A DNA stretch of 64,000 bases from Syntrophopropionicum propionicicum_A (GCF_048984525.1 NZ_JBMGJC010000011.1:62001-126000), one strand, 5' to 3'; shown: positions 16,121 to 26,238, counted from the first letter of the stretch. The notes: generated by a model not told the origin, from the sequence alone. A program made the numbers and translations.

Positions 16121-17829
16121 TTCCTTCGGTGATTTATTCTGGCTGTCCAAGTCCTGGTGAACAGGAGATCTTTCGAAGATTAAAAGAAGATCCTTCAACT
16201 AAGGATTGGGTAGTGCTACATTCACTCGATATACCAGAACATAGAAGTCAAGTTAGTGGAGAAATTGATTTCGTAATTATTATACCGTCCAAAGGAGTTC
16301 TTTGCCTCGAAGTGAAGGCCTGTTCAAAGTTACATAGAGATGCTGGACTATGGTATTACGGAAACAATACAAGCCCTGACAAGCGGGGACCTTTTAAACA
16401 GGCATCTGATGCTATGCATAGCCTGCGCAAAAAACTCGTTAAACGGCGACCGGACCTTTCAAGAATTGTGTTTTGGTCTGCTGTAATTTTTCCTTATATT
16501 GAATTCTATGAGGAAGCAGTGGAATGGCATCCCTGGCAGGTTATTGATAACCGCGCTTTTCGCTCTAAGCCCTTGAGTCATCTTTTATTGATTGTCATAA
16601 ATAGGGCAAGAAAATTCATGAAAGAATGTCCAAATGCACCTTGGTTTTATTCAGAATCACAAGAACCAAACCTTGAACAGTGCGAAACTATCGCTGAAAT
16701 TTTACGCCCTAATTTCGAGTGTTTTGAAACTCCTAAATCAAGGGCACATAGAATTGAAGATGAAGTAAAATATTTCACGGAAGAGCAGTATTCGGCACTT
16801 GACGCAATGTCAATGAACCCAAGAGTGGTATTTGCTGGCCCAGCCGGGACTGGAAAAACTGTCCTCGCAATGGAAGCGACCAGAAGAAATCAAGTTGCTG
16901 GACAAAGGATACTGTTCCTTTGCTTTAACAGGATTTTAGGAAAATGGCTAGAAGACCAAATGAGCGATTGTGGCAATGTAGTTTTAGGAACTCTTCACAA
17001 ATTTATGCTCTCAGCTGCTGGAGTTCCTGACATACCAAGTCATGGCTCAGAGTTTTGGGGAAATGAACTTCCTTTATTAGCTATAGATAGGTTACTAGAA
17101 GGGGATTTTTCACCATTCGATGTACTTGTAATTGACGAGGCGCAGGATATCCTTAGAGAATCTTATTTAGATTTTCTTGATCTTTGCTTAAAAGGAGGGC
17201 TAGCTACAGGAAGATGGTTCCTGTTTGGTGATTTTGAGAAACAGGCAATTTACGGTTCCGCCAAGTTATCCCTGGAAAAGTTCTTTAATCTCAGAGCCGG
17301 TAACTCACCATCGTATTCATTACGAATCAATTGCAGGAATACCCCTCGTATTGCTCACCTTGTTCATTTATTGGGAGGACTAAATCCAGGCTATACTAAG
17401 ATTTTGCGCCCTGACGATAATGTTGAACCTAATTTAAAATACTACCAAAATTATGAATCTCAAGAACAGATCCTTTCAAATACCTTGAAAGAATTATATG
17501 ACGAAGGATTTAAAGGGAACGAAATCGTAATATTATCTCCCAAAGCTGAAGGGTCCTGTGCTTCTCTTTTAACAATACAGCCTTGGAGAGACAGGATAAG
17601 ACCTTATGATTTAGCAGGTACAGGACATATAAGATTCAGCTCAATTCATTCTTTTAAAGGAATGGAAGCTCCAATAATAATTGTTACTGATATTGAACAT
17701 GTGTATGGCAAAGCTTCAGTTTCTCTCTTCTATATTGCTGTTACCAGGGCACTAAACCGATTAGTAATTCTAGCGAATGAATCAGCCAGAAAAGATATTG
17801 TTTCAACACTAATAGGATTAAATCACTAG
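16117..17829 (+). CDS. NERD nuclease-like domain fused to UvrD-type helicase
   Basis: 570-residue SF1 helicase with an N-terminal NERD domain. NERD: EIDFVII (about 49-55) and CLEVKA (about 63-68) give the D and E-x-K of a PD-(D/E)xK-like site. Helicase: Walker A GPAGTGKT (about 241), DEAQD (about 340), GDFEKQ, NCRNTPRI, a motif V with SSIHSFKGMEA, and motif VI FYIAVTRA. All ATPase motifs are intact. ATG 16117 is preferred to TTG 16102 since it makes an ATGA overlap. Predicted to unwind and possibly cut foreign DNA together with the DrmA/DrmB pair downstream. Confidence 0.85.
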   Translation: MIPSVIYSGCPSPGEQEIFRRLKEDPSTKDWVVLHSLDIPEHRSQVSGEIDFVIIIPSKGVLCLEVKACSKLHRDAGLWYYGNNTSPDKRGPFKQASDAMHSLRKKLVKRRPDLSRIVFWSAVIFPYIEFYEEAVEWHPWQVIDNRAFRSKPLSHLLLIVINRARKFMKECPNAPWFYSESQEPNLEQCETIAEILRPNFECFETPKSRAHRIEDEVKYFTEEQYSALDAMSMNPRVVFAGPAGTGKTVLAMEATRRNQVAGQRILFLCFNRILGKWLEDQMSDCGNVVLGTLHKFMLSAAGVPDIPSHGSEFWGNELPLLAIDRLLEGDFSPFDVLVIDEAQDILRESYLDFLDLCLKGGLATGRWFLFGDFEKQAIYGSAKLSLEKFFNLRAGNSPSYSLRINCRNTPRIAHLVHLLGGLNPGYTKILRPDDNVEPNLKYYQNYESQEQILSNTLKELYDEGFKGNEIVILSPKAEGSCASLLTIQPWRDRIRPYDLAGTGHIRFSSIHSFKGMEAPIIIVTDIEHVYGKASVSLFYIAVTRALNRLVILANESARKDIVSTLIGLNH

Positions 17830-17845
17830 TAGCGGAGGTGAAGAA

Positions 17846-20800
17846 ATGAGTACACACATTGAAGATAGGGATGAGATTATTAAAACATTGAAGGCCGAAT
17901 TAGTGGGCCCGTGGCCCCAGGGAAAAGAGATTAATTGTAATATGCCGATTGCTTTAAAGGGCGAAGAGGCGTTTCAACCATACAAGCAAATGGATAGCGG
18001 TCAGGAAATTCTTCAGCGTGATCCCCCAACAGTTCGTTACGGCGTAGGAGTCCTGTACCCTGTTGGAACTCCAGTAGAGGATAATGAGCTGACTGGTGCA
18101 CCTGAGCTTGAGAGTCTTGCAGGAAGCATAGGTGAAGATAAAACCCAGGAATCTGAGTATGAGCCCTTAACAAAGCAAGGATCTAAGGACTTGGATGATA
18201 TTTTTGAACGATCCAAGTACAGTGGAAAAAGCGAAACTGAAACAGAAGAATTTGACTTGGCATCAGCGAATTTATATAGACCCGGTAGCATGGGAATTAG
18301 TTTTCTTGCAAAGGTACCTGATGGGTGCAAGCTAGTGGTTCAAGCGACAGGCGGGCGTTATAAAAGACTAAAGGTTTCTATTAATGAAAAGGAAAGAATT
18401 TGGTGGCTGCGAAGCCCAGTTACCGTCAAAGCGGAATATGATTATGAAGTGCTAAATTCAACCGGGGAAGTGAATCCGCCTCCAAGCAAACACGATATTC
18501 AAAACGGCGATGGGTTGGATCTTAGAGTCGAAGTTTATTCCCGCCCGCATGAAGAAAAGAGCACAAGATTAATCACTGTTTGTTTGATTAACAGGACTGT
18601 GCCCTCCCAGCTAGACGAAGCATGTTTGTTTCAATCTCATTTTATTGCTTTGATTGAATCCGAGGGCAAGGAAAAAGGTCATCAATTTATTCAACCTTAT
18701 CCAAAAAACAAACTAGAAAAGCCCGATGATGAAGAACAATCTATAGCGTTGTTATATCGCAACTTTGAGACATATGCGGTGGGGCACGGTTGTGCTGCTG
18801 ACTGGGAACACCCATCGACGGGACAAGCAGTTTGGAGGGTTAGTGCAGAATGCCTTCCTGAATGTGAAATCCCTAGCATTACGTCTGATATTAAAGAAAA
18901 TGATAATACACCAATTGAAGTGTCAATGGCTGAGCTTGCTGGTCTAATAGAAGGTAACGATGGTTTTTCTTCGCTCGATAGGGTTGTGTCACTATATGAG
19001 AAATGGATTGAAGACAAAACTAAATTGATCGTAAAATTTGAAGAAAAATACGTTGTTGCGGCTCGTAAACATATGGAAGAATGCAAAAAGGCAGTAAGTA
19101 GAATGCGCGGTGGCTTGAACTATCTAAAAAATGACAATAACAAAAAGGGACTACTTGCATTCCAACTTGCAAACCATGCTATATTGCTTCAACAAATTAG
19201 AAGTGGACAGGTAGTACGTAAGGTTAAATTTGACGCATCCGAGAAACGATTTAAGTTTCTCGGGGATTATGTTGAACCAGATGTATTAAATCCAGGCTCC
19301 AACCGGGGGAAGTGGAGAGCCTTCCAAATAGCTTTTTTGTTAATGTCGCTTCAGTCTGCCGTTGATGGTGCAGCGCCACATAGAAATACCGTGGATTTGA
19401 TATGGTTTCCAACAGGTGGTGGAAAAACTGAAGCATATTTAGGATTGGCTGCATTTTCAATGTTCATGAGGCGCATAGAAAACCGGGCTGATGAAGGTGT
19501 AAATGTATTAATGAGGTATACCTTGCGATTACTAACAGCCCAGCAATTTCAACGTGCTTCAGGATTGCTGTGTGCGATGGAATATTTGCGCAGGAAGTTT
19601 AGTGATTTATTAGGTGACGGGATGTTTTCAATTGGAATTTGGCTAGGTGGGACTACAACGCCGAATAGAAGAACCGAAGCAATTAGTGCTTTGAGGGGCA
19701 TGCAAAAGAACAAAACCACTGATAACCCTTTTATTCTGCGGTGTTGTCCTTGGTGCGGGGCTCAGATGGGCAAATTTGAGGGTGATATTCCTAAAAAGAG
19801 CATGGTTCCTAGAGTTCTTGGATATGAACAAATTGGTAACACGGTTTCTTTTAGATGCATTGATAGCAGGTGTGAGTTTAAAACTGGTCTACCGATTTAT
19901 GTAATAGACGAAGACATATACGAGAAACGACCATCTCTTGTTATAGGGACGGTTGATAAGTTTGCAATGCTCGCATGGCGACCCGATGCCAGATCCCTTT
20001 TTGGAATTGGTTCTAGTGGATTACATGTAGTTTCGCCACCTGGATTGATTATACAGGATGAACTTCATTTAATATCAGGTCCGCTTGGTTCGATGTGTGG
20101 TATCTATGAGACTGCAATTGAAGAACTATGTACTGATAGGCGTGGGGAGGAACCGATACCCCCTAAAATCGTTTGTTCAACTGCTACTATTAGAAGATAC
20201 GCTGAACAAATAAAAGCTATTTATGCAAGAAAAGATGTCATGTTATTTCCCCCTCCTGGCCTGGATGCAAGTGATTCATTTTTTTCTTGTTATGCTAAGG
20301 ATAGCGAGGGGAAATTGCGTGCAGGTCGCAAATATATTGGGGTGCATGCACCTGGGTTGAGGTCAATGCAAACGGCACAGGTAAGGACATTCACGGCATT
20401 ATTGCAAGCGCCTATAAATATGACTGCTGAGGAAAGGGATCCTTGGTGGACATTGTTATTGTTTTTCAATAGTTTAAGGGAACTTGGAACAACGCTATCG
20501 TTATTTCAATCAGATATACCCGGTTACCTCAAAGTATTACAATCAAGGTTTGGATTAAGCTATGGAGATATGCGATATCTAGGACATCTTCTGGAATTAA
20601 CAGGTCGTCTTCAAAGCGACAAAGTACCAGAGGCGATTGAGAAATTAGAGAAAAAATGTACTAATACAAAAGATACACCTGTTGATATATGTTTGGCTTC
20701 TAACATCATTGAGGTTGGTATAGACATCGACCGTCTTTCACTGATGGCCATCGTTGGCCAGCCTAAAACTACTTCTCAGTACATACAGGTTACCGGCAGG

Positions 20801-21349
20801 GTTGGACGTAGATGGTCGGAACGTCCGGGGTTAATTGTAACACTATATGGTGCTTCCAAACCAAGGGATCGTTCTCATTTTGAAAAGTTTAAAAGTTATC
20901 ATGAGCGTCTTTATGCACAAGTTGAACCAACTAGTGTAACACCGTTTTCACCACCAGCGATTGATAGAGCTCTGCACGCAGTACTAGTATCCTATGTCCG
21001 GCAGACAGGCGATCCAACTATTGCAAATAGTCCATACCCATATCCTGAACAGGCAATTGAACAGTTTAGAGATATTATGCTAGAGCGTATCAAAACAGTA
21101 GATGAACAGGAAGCTGATAATATAAAAAAGGTATTTAACAAAAGAGCAAATGAGTGGAAGAACTGGGAGAGAACCAAATGGTCAGCTGTGTGGTCTGATG
21201 CAGATGTGCCATTATTAAGAGAAGCTGGAGCTTATGCGAGCAAGAGTAAGGAAATGATCTCTTGGGCTACTCCAACCTCGATGCGAAATGTTGATGCAGA
21301 ATGTCAAGTTGAATTAACCCAGCTATACTTAAAAGAAGGAGATGAGTGA
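17846..21349 (+). CDS. drmA: DISARM-type helicase DrmA
   Basis: 1167-residue SF2 helicase, the length and architecture of DrmA, the core ATPase of DISARM anti-phage systems. N-terminal about 480 residues of unknown fold; Walker A FPTGGGKTEAY (about 519-529); a four-cysteine zinc ribbon inserted after it (CCPWC about 633-637, second pair about 670-676); DEXH box IIQDELH (about 735-741); STATIRR; and motif VI QVTGRVGRR (about 980-988). GGAGGTGAAGAA precedes the ATG. It overlaps drmB by four bases. In known DISARM, DrmA and DrmB together form the DNA-binding core. Confidence 0.85.
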   Translation: MSTHIEDRDEIIKTLKAELVGPWPQGKEINCNMPIALKGEEAFQPYKQMDSGQEILQRDPPTVRYGVGVLYPVGTPVEDNELTGAPELESLAGSIGEDKTQESEYEPLTKQGSKDLDDIFERSKYSGKSETETEEFDLASANLYRPGSMGISFLAKVPDGCKLVVQATGGRYKRLKVSINEKERIWWLRSPVTVKAEYDYEVLNSTGEVNPPPSKHDIQNGDGLDLRVEVYSRPHEEKSTRLITVCLINRTVPSQLDEACLFQSHFIALIESEGKEKGHQFIQPYPKNKLEKPDDEEQSIALLYRNFETYAVGHGCAADWEHPSTGQAVWRVSAECLPECEIPSITSDIKENDNTPIEVSMAELAGLIEGNDGFSSLDRVVSLYEKWIEDKTKLIVKFEEKYVVAARKHMEECKKAVSRMRGGLNYLKNDNNKKGLLAFQLANHAILLQQIRSGQVVRKVKFDASEKRFKFLGDYVEPDVLNPGSNRGKWRAFQIAFLLMSLQSAVDGAAPHRNTVDLIWFPTGGGKTEAYLGLAAFSMFMRRIENRADEGVNVLMRYTLRLLTAQQFQRASGLLCAMEYLRRKFSDLLGDGMFSIGIWLGGTTTPNRRTEAISALRGMQKNKTTDNPFILRCCPWCGAQMGKFEGDIPKKSMVPRVLGYEQIGNTVSFRCIDSRCEFKTGLPIYVIDEDIYEKRPSLVIGTVDKFAMLAWRPDARSLFGIGSSGLHVVSPPGLIIQDELHLISGPLGSMCGIYETAIEELCTDRRGEEPIPPKIVCSTATIRRYAEQIKAIYARKDVMLFPPPGLDASDSFFSCYAKDSEGKLRAGRKYIGVHAPGLRSMQTAQVRTFTALLQAPINMTAEERDPWWTLLLFFNSLRELGTTLSLFQSDIPGYLKVLQSRFGLSYGDMRYLGHLLELTGRLQSDKVPEAIEKLEKKCTNTKDTPVDICLASNIIEVGIDIDRLSLMAIVGQPKTTSQYIQVTGRVGRRWSERPGLIVTLYGASKPRDRSHFEKFKSYHERLYAQVEPTSVTPFSPPAIDRALHAVLVSYVRQTGDPTIANSPYPYPEQAIEQFRDIMLERIKTVDEQEADNIKKVFNKRANEWKNWERTKWSAVWSDADVPLLREAGAYASKSKEMISWATPTSMRNVDAECQVELTQLYLKEGDE

Positions 21350-23241
21350 AAGTGCCTAAAGGCCCGATTAGAAGATCGCAATTAATTGCACCATTTGGTG
21401 TTGGAGCATTAATAGTTACCAGGGACGGGACTTCACTAGTTTCCTGTGGGTTAGATCACTGGTACAAAAGGGAAGACGGATCTTCGACTTTGATTGATCC
21501 AGATGAATACAAATTTCATGAGTGGCGTCTTGAAAGGCTACTAAATGTATCTCATTTACGACTTCCACCGGATTACAGGAAAAAGAGAAGGTTTGAAGAT
21601 AACATACCAAACACTTATTTAACAGTACCTTTTCTGAGGTTCCCACGTTGGCATTACTGCACAAAATGTGGGCGCCTGGTGGAACTTCCTCTATCCGTTC
21701 GGGGTAGGGCAAAGTGTCCAGATTGTGCTGTAAGAGGCAAGACCTGGTATTTAGTTCAAGTTCCCTTCGTTGCAGTTTGCGATCATGGTCATATGCAAGA
21801 TTTCCCTTGGCGGGAGTGGGTTCACAGGAACTCAAATCCGGACTGCGACTTACCTTTGAGACTTCGGGGCACCGGTGGTGCTACTCTTGGGAGCCAGTTT
21901 GTCTCATGTGATTGTGGGATTGAAAAGAGGTCGCTGGCTAGCATTACTAGTGCTCGGCCTGATGGCAGGACTGAATTAAGTGAAAACCTGGAAAGAGGCT
22001 TTACATATTTATGTAAAGGAATACTTCCTTGGCACGGAAAAAATGAAGGAGAGACTTGTAATAGATCTTTACGGGGATCGCTGCGAAGCGCAACAAACCT
22101 TTACTTTGCTCAAGTGAGAAGTTCCATCTATTTACCGAGGGGCAACGATGTTGCACCTCAAGAGTTAATAGCAAGGTTAGAGCAACCTCCGCTGTCTACT
22201 TTAGTCAACTTACTAACATCTTCAGGGGTTGTAGTCAAGCCAGAATACTTAAGAGGGCAGCATTTCCAACTGGTGCATGAATTTAGTGACGAACAACTTC
22301 TCGCTGCATTGAATATTGTCTTGGGTTCCAAAGAGATACCAAAAGAACCCGATTCGATTATTGAAGATTGGGAAACTAGCTTTAGGCGTGAAGAATACAA
22401 TTTACTAAGATCCGAACGCGATGAAAAGGAATTACGCATAAGACCAGCTGACCTTACCCATTATGAAAAGGATGTGGCGCATTTCTTTTCAAAGATTATG
22501 CTAGTTGACAAACTTATGGAAACCCGCGCGTTAGCAGGATTCCAAAGGATATTTCCAGAAAACGACCAGACACTTGAACAACAAAAGGCACTTTTGTGGC
22601 TAAATAAACCGCAACAAAGTGATGAATGGTTGCCAGCATATAAAGTCTTTGGCGAAGGAATTTACATTGAAGTTAAAGAGGAAAATCTGCAAAATTGGAT
22701 GTCTTTATACGGAGAATCTGTCAATACCAGGCTTGAACCATTAATTCAAAGATATCACATGATACAAAATAGTCGGCGCTTGCGGGATAGGCCGATCGGT
22801 CCACGATTTGTTTTATTACATACTTTTGCCCATCTCCTCATAAATAGGCTTACCTTTGAATGCGGATATAGTTCAGCTGCCTTACGTGAAAGGTTGTATG
22901 TCTCTGATAATCCAGACGCACCCATGGCTGGTATTCTCATATATACTGCTGCTGGTGACGCCGAAGGAACTTTAGGTGGATTAGTTAGAATGGCAAAACA
23001 AGGGTATTTTGAACCAATGGTTCGAAGGGCTTTAGAAGGGGCAAAATGGTGTTCAGCGGATCCAGTCTGTATGGAAATGGGTAGGGCTGGTGGACAAGGG
23101 CCTGATTCATGTAACTTGGCAGCTTGTCACTGTTGTGCACTAGTCCCAGAAACAGCGTGCGAGGAATTTAATAGATTTCTCGACAGGGCGTTACTTGTGG
23201 GGAGTATGACGAATCGAAGTATGGGATTTTTTAAATTATAA
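21346..23241 (+). CDS. drmB: DISARM-type DUF1998 protein DrmB
   Basis: 631-residue partner of DrmA. An N-terminal zinc ribbon (C105, C108, C125, C128) is followed by other Cys/His pairs (CDHGH, CDCG), and the C-terminal DUF1998 region has LLHTFAHLLINRLTFECGYS (about 489-508), AGILIYTAAGDAEGTLGGL and the cysteine cluster C-x5-C then CNLAACHCCAL. This layout matches DrmB, which binds DrmA in DISARM. The start GTG overlaps the drmA stop with AAGGAGATGA upstream. No PLD-family DrmC follows; the operon ends here and meets the minus-strand restriction genes. Confidence 0.85.
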   Translation: MKVPKGPIRRSQLIAPFGVGALIVTRDGTSLVSCGLDHWYKREDGSSTLIDPDEYKFHEWRLERLLNVSHLRLPPDYRKKRRFEDNIPNTYLTVPFLRFPRWHYCTKCGRLVELPLSVRGRAKCPDCAVRGKTWYLVQVPFVAVCDHGHMQDFPWREWVHRNSNPDCDLPLRLRGTGGATLGSQFVSCDCGIEKRSLASITSARPDGRTELSENLERGFTYLCKGILPWHGKNEGETCNRSLRGSLRSATNLYFAQVRSSIYLPRGNDVAPQELIARLEQPPLSTLVNLLTSSGVVVKPEYLRGQHFQLVHEFSDEQLLAALNIVLGSKEIPKEPDSIIEDWETSFRREEYNLLRSERDEKELRIRPADLTHYEKDVAHFFSKIMLVDKLMETRALAGFQRIFPENDQTLEQQKALLWLNKPQQSDEWLPAYKVFGEGIYIEVKEENLQNWMSLYGESVNTRLEPLIQRYHMIQNSRRLRDRPIGPRFVLLHTFAHLLINRLTFECGYSSAALRERLYVSDNPDAPMAGILIYTAAGDAEGTLGGLVRMAKQGYFEPMVRRALEGAKWCSADPVCMEMGRAGGQGPDSCNLAACHCCALVPETACEEFNRFLDRALLVGSMTNRSMGFFKL

Positions 23242-23386
23242 AAGAGATATGCCGGTAGTATTTCCTCTGACGTTTTCTGAAACAGGTGCAAACTAAGAAA
23301 CTATATATCGAGTAAATTATTTTTCAAAACACAGATATTCCCGTGAAATCTCCCGAACCAGGTAATATATTTTTAAAATAGAGAAT

Positions 23387-24469
23387 TTAGTTAGTCATTC
23401 TGCCCACTGGTTCCATGAAACAGTCCAAAAACTCTTCCGTAATACCTCTTAGTTTTCTTTTTTGACATAGTGCGTACAATTCCTCGACTGCTGAGTAGGG
23501 AAAATATCTGGTATTAAGTGAGGAAAACTGCTCCTTTGTTGTTTCTAAAAGGACTTTTTCCCTGTATTCATCTGCAGCAACAACTACGTATCTCGTTGGA
23601 AAAGGCGGAAGTTTATCCTGAAGTGTTTTCATTCTTGATAAACCGCTTGTAACACCTGTACTGTGTTCGATTTCCATAACAGCAGGCATTAACCTGTCGT
23701 TTTTAAACCATATGCAATCAATAAGCCGGGCTGCTTTTTGAGCATCTTCAAATGCCATAAGAAGTTTCTCGCTTCCCAGAGAAGATATCACTCCATCCAT
23801 TTCACCTATTTTTTTATCTTTATAAATTATTCCTTTGTCGTTCTGCGCTACCCATGTTCTAAAATCGAGTTGCTGTCCTATAAGAATCAGTGCAACTTGA
23901 ATTTGTGCATGCCTTCTCTTTATGTCTATATCAATTTCAGGGGATCCCCAATCTTCAGGCAGAACTAGGGCTTCATAAATAGCTTCATTGCCTGGAATTT
24001 CGGAAATAACAATATCCGTTTCTATTTCCTGAATTCTTCCCATTTCATGAGGTTCATCCGGATGCCACATGATGTGTTTGTGTCCATGCTTAATCTCTGT
24101 GGATGAATTAATATTTTCTATTCTGCCAGGATAACAGTAATAAAACTGAGCAGTATGGGCCAAAAGGGTTTCAAGTGCGGATCTTGTGTTATAACTAGCT
24201 CCCAGTATCCGGTCTATGTTTACCGGATATCCTGGTGTTATTGCATTTGCTACTCTCCAAATCATTTGTGTGGAAATTGATTCTTCTCTTGCATTCAGAA
24301 GATTTTCTCCTTTCGAAGGATTGTAGCGTTTTATTATAATCGGCCCTTCAGGATAACAAATATGAACAATATGGATTTTTGTACGGGTTCTGGGATTAAT
24401 GTAATTATATGCTCTATCCTTTTGCAGGTGCCCTATTGCAGTAACTATATCGCTTGCTGTAATTTTCAT
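23387..24469 (-). CDS. Predicted type II restriction endonuclease
   Basis: 360-residue protein, called from context and a probable PD-(D/E)xK site: D251 in RLIDCIWFKND, then E266-x-E268 in AVMEIEHSTG, the variant seen in several type II enzymes. The upstream half is not recognised and would hold target recognition. ATG at 24469 gives a four-base ATGA overlap with the methylase stop and a seven-base distance from GGAGG; ATG 24475 would sit on the ribosome site. Forms a restriction-modification pair with the upstream methylase. Recognition site unknown. Confidence 0.7.
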   Translation of the reverse strand: MKITASDIVTAIGHLQKDRAYNYINPRTRTKIHIVHICYPEGPIIIKRYNPSKGENLLNAREESISTQMIWRVANAITPGYPVNIDRILGASYNTRSALETLLAHTAQFYYCYPGRIENINSSTEIKHGHKHIMWHPDEPHEMGRIQEIETDIVISEIPGNEAIYEALVLPEDWGSPEIDIDIKRRHAQIQVALILIGQQLDFRTWVAQNDKGIIYKDKKIGEMDGVISSLGSEKLLMAFEDAQKAARLIDCIWFKNDRLMPAVMEIEHSTGVTSGLSRMKTLQDKLPPFPTRYVVVAADEYREKVLLETTKEQFSSLNTRYFPYSAVEELYALCQKRKLRGITEEFLDCFMEPVGRMTN

Positions 24470-25590
24470 GAACATACCTCCAAAAAATCCATTATACTTT
24501 TTGCAATGGCCTTGGCTGCAAGGTAGGGGACACCATTTCCCACAGTTTTGAATGCATTTGTAAGGGATATATCTTCTGGGAGGACAAACTCCTTTGGCAT
24601 TGACTGGATGGCAAGTGCTTCGGCCACAGAAATCCTACGTGCCTTGTACGGATGAATATGCACTTCATTGTTGCCGTATGCTGCTGTAGGGGAATACCGC
24701 CAGCGGTGAATACGCTTGAAGGATTTCTTGGAGTCATCTCCCTCGTCTATTGTCTGAAACCTTTTTAGGCCAGACCTTGGCCTAAAAAACTGTCCGGAAT
24801 TAGGGTGATTATAAACTCCGTTCTTTTTAAACCAGTATTCAACAGTGAGGTTTTCAGGAATACCGATAGGGCAGGGTATTGAGGAATTTTCCTTAAAGGG
24901 AGCTAGAGTTGGCCATGGATATGAAAAAATTTCATTTATAGAGAACTGGGCGTACTTTTCCCATGGCATAAATTCATCAGAAGATTGTTCATAGTTATAT
25001 CCCAAATTTTGCAGCAGGGTTCTGCTAAAACCAATTAGAAGTATTCTCTGCCTGTCTTGCGGTACACCAAATTCAAGCGCGTTGATAAGCTTTTCTTGAG
25101 TAATGTAATCGTTAGACTGTATCTTTTGTTTTAGTTCATCATAAAAAGCCCTATGTTTTTTAGTATTCCAGAGCCCTTTAACATTTTCAAAAAGAAAAAA
25201 ATCCGGTTTGAGCTGACAGATTAAATCAACATATGTTCCAGACAGTTTTCCGTTATCACCATTACGGCCACGGTTTTTACCACCAACTGAAAAATCTGGG
25301 CAGGGAGGACCTCCTATAAACCCTGTATATTGTGAATTTTTTTTACACTCCGAAAGCTGGTCATAAAGTCGTCTGATCCATGCAACTTCTGTCAGTTCTG
25401 CAATATCTCCTTGATGATATCCATATTCAGGAGGAGTAGTCCCTAGTTTTTCCCTGGAATATTTGTAACACTCCAAAAACGGGAGATGATATTCATTTAC
25501 AAAGACAATGTTAAAGCCAGCGTTTTCAAAGCCTAGATCTAACAGGCCGGCTCCGGAGAAAAATGAAAATATAGAAGGTTTGTTTGTCAT
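24466..25590 (-). CDS. DNA (cytosine-5) methyltransferase
   Basis: 374-residue m5C methylase. Motif I FSGAGLLDLGFENAGF (11-26), catalytic motif IV GGPPCPDFS with C97, motif VI FENVKG (E135), motif VIII QDRQRILLIG (about 178-187) and motif X GNGVPYLAAKAIA are all intact. The start ATG at 25590 has GTGAGAG upstream; the longer frame from 25623 is less likely. It protects host sites from the coupled nuclease and, lying next to drmA/drmB, could also serve as a DrmMII-like mark, which is inference. Confidence 0.93.
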   Translation of the reverse strand: MTNKPSIFSFFSGAGLLDLGFENAGFNIVFVNEYHLPFLECYKYSREKLGTTPPEYGYHQGDIAELTEVAWIRRLYDQLSECKKNSQYTGFIGGPPCPDFSVGGKNRGRNGDNGKLSGTYVDLICQLKPDFFLFENVKGLWNTKKHRAFYDELKQKIQSNDYITQEKLINALEFGVPQDRQRILLIGFSRTLLQNLGYNYEQSSDEFMPWEKYAQFSINEIFSYPWPTLAPFKENSSIPCPIGIPENLTVEYWFKKNGVYNHPNSGQFFRPRSGLKRFQTIDEGDDSKKSFKRIHRWRYSPTAAYGNNEVHIHPYKARRISVAEALAIQSMPKEFVLPEDISLTNAFKTVGNGVPYLAAKAIAKSIMDFLEVCS

Positions 25591-25827
25591 GTTTTTTCTC
25601 TCACTTAAAAAATACATTACCATATTACACGAATGACGGTTAGAATCTAAACAGTTACTATTCTACTTATTAATCTCATTTCCTTTGGATAATTATATAT
25701 TAATATTATTATTTGCGCAAAAATGGAAGGTCCTGGAGAATGAGTATAGTAGTAGTAAGCTTCGTGTTTGCCGAAAAAGATTAAATAAAACTAATTCAAC
25801 CTAATAAACACCAGAGATATGTATTTA

Positions 25828-26238
25828 CTATAGTTTTCTCAGCTCAATAAATCGTTGTTCAACTAAATCGATATGTTTTTCTATTTCACATTCCCAGATA
25901 ACTATTACGTTCCAACCCAGTTCTTTTAATTTGGTGGAGTGCTCCTGATCTCTTTGCACATTTCTTTCGAGTTTTTCCTTCCATTTCTCTTGTTGGGTTT
26001 TAGGGATTGTACCGTCCCGGCAGTTATCATGCAAATGCCAGAAACAACCATGTACAAAAATAATTGTTTTATACTTTGGCAACACAATATCCGGTTTTCC
26101 GGGAAGATTGTGATTATGAAGACGGAACCGGAACCCCATTCTGTGAAGAAGTGAACGAACTTTTATCTCTGGTTTAGTGTTTTTGGAACGTATTTTTGAC
26201 ATCACACTACTGCGTTTTTCTTTTGCCCAAATATCCAT
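25828..26238 (-). CDS. vsr: Very-short-patch repair endonuclease Vsr
   Basis: Nicks next to T:G mismatches that arise when 5-methylcytosine deaminates, the usual companion of an m5C methylase. The 136-residue protein starts MDIWAKEKRSSVMSKI, has RSKNTKPEIKVR, the active-site stretch PGKPDIVLPKYKTIIFVHGCFWH, CRDGTIPKT and the LGWNVIVIWECE end. ATG 26238 sits nine bases after AGGTG; GTG 26250 is an alternative. The gap of 237 bases to the methylase holds no gene. Confidence 0.93.
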   Translation of the reverse strand: MDIWAKEKRSSVMSKIRSKNTKPEIKVRSLLHRMGFRFRLHNHNLPGKPDIVLPKYKTIIFVHGCFWHLHDNCRDGTIPKTQQEKWKEKLERNVQRDQEHSTKLKELGWNVIVIWECEIEKHIDLVEQRFIELRKL

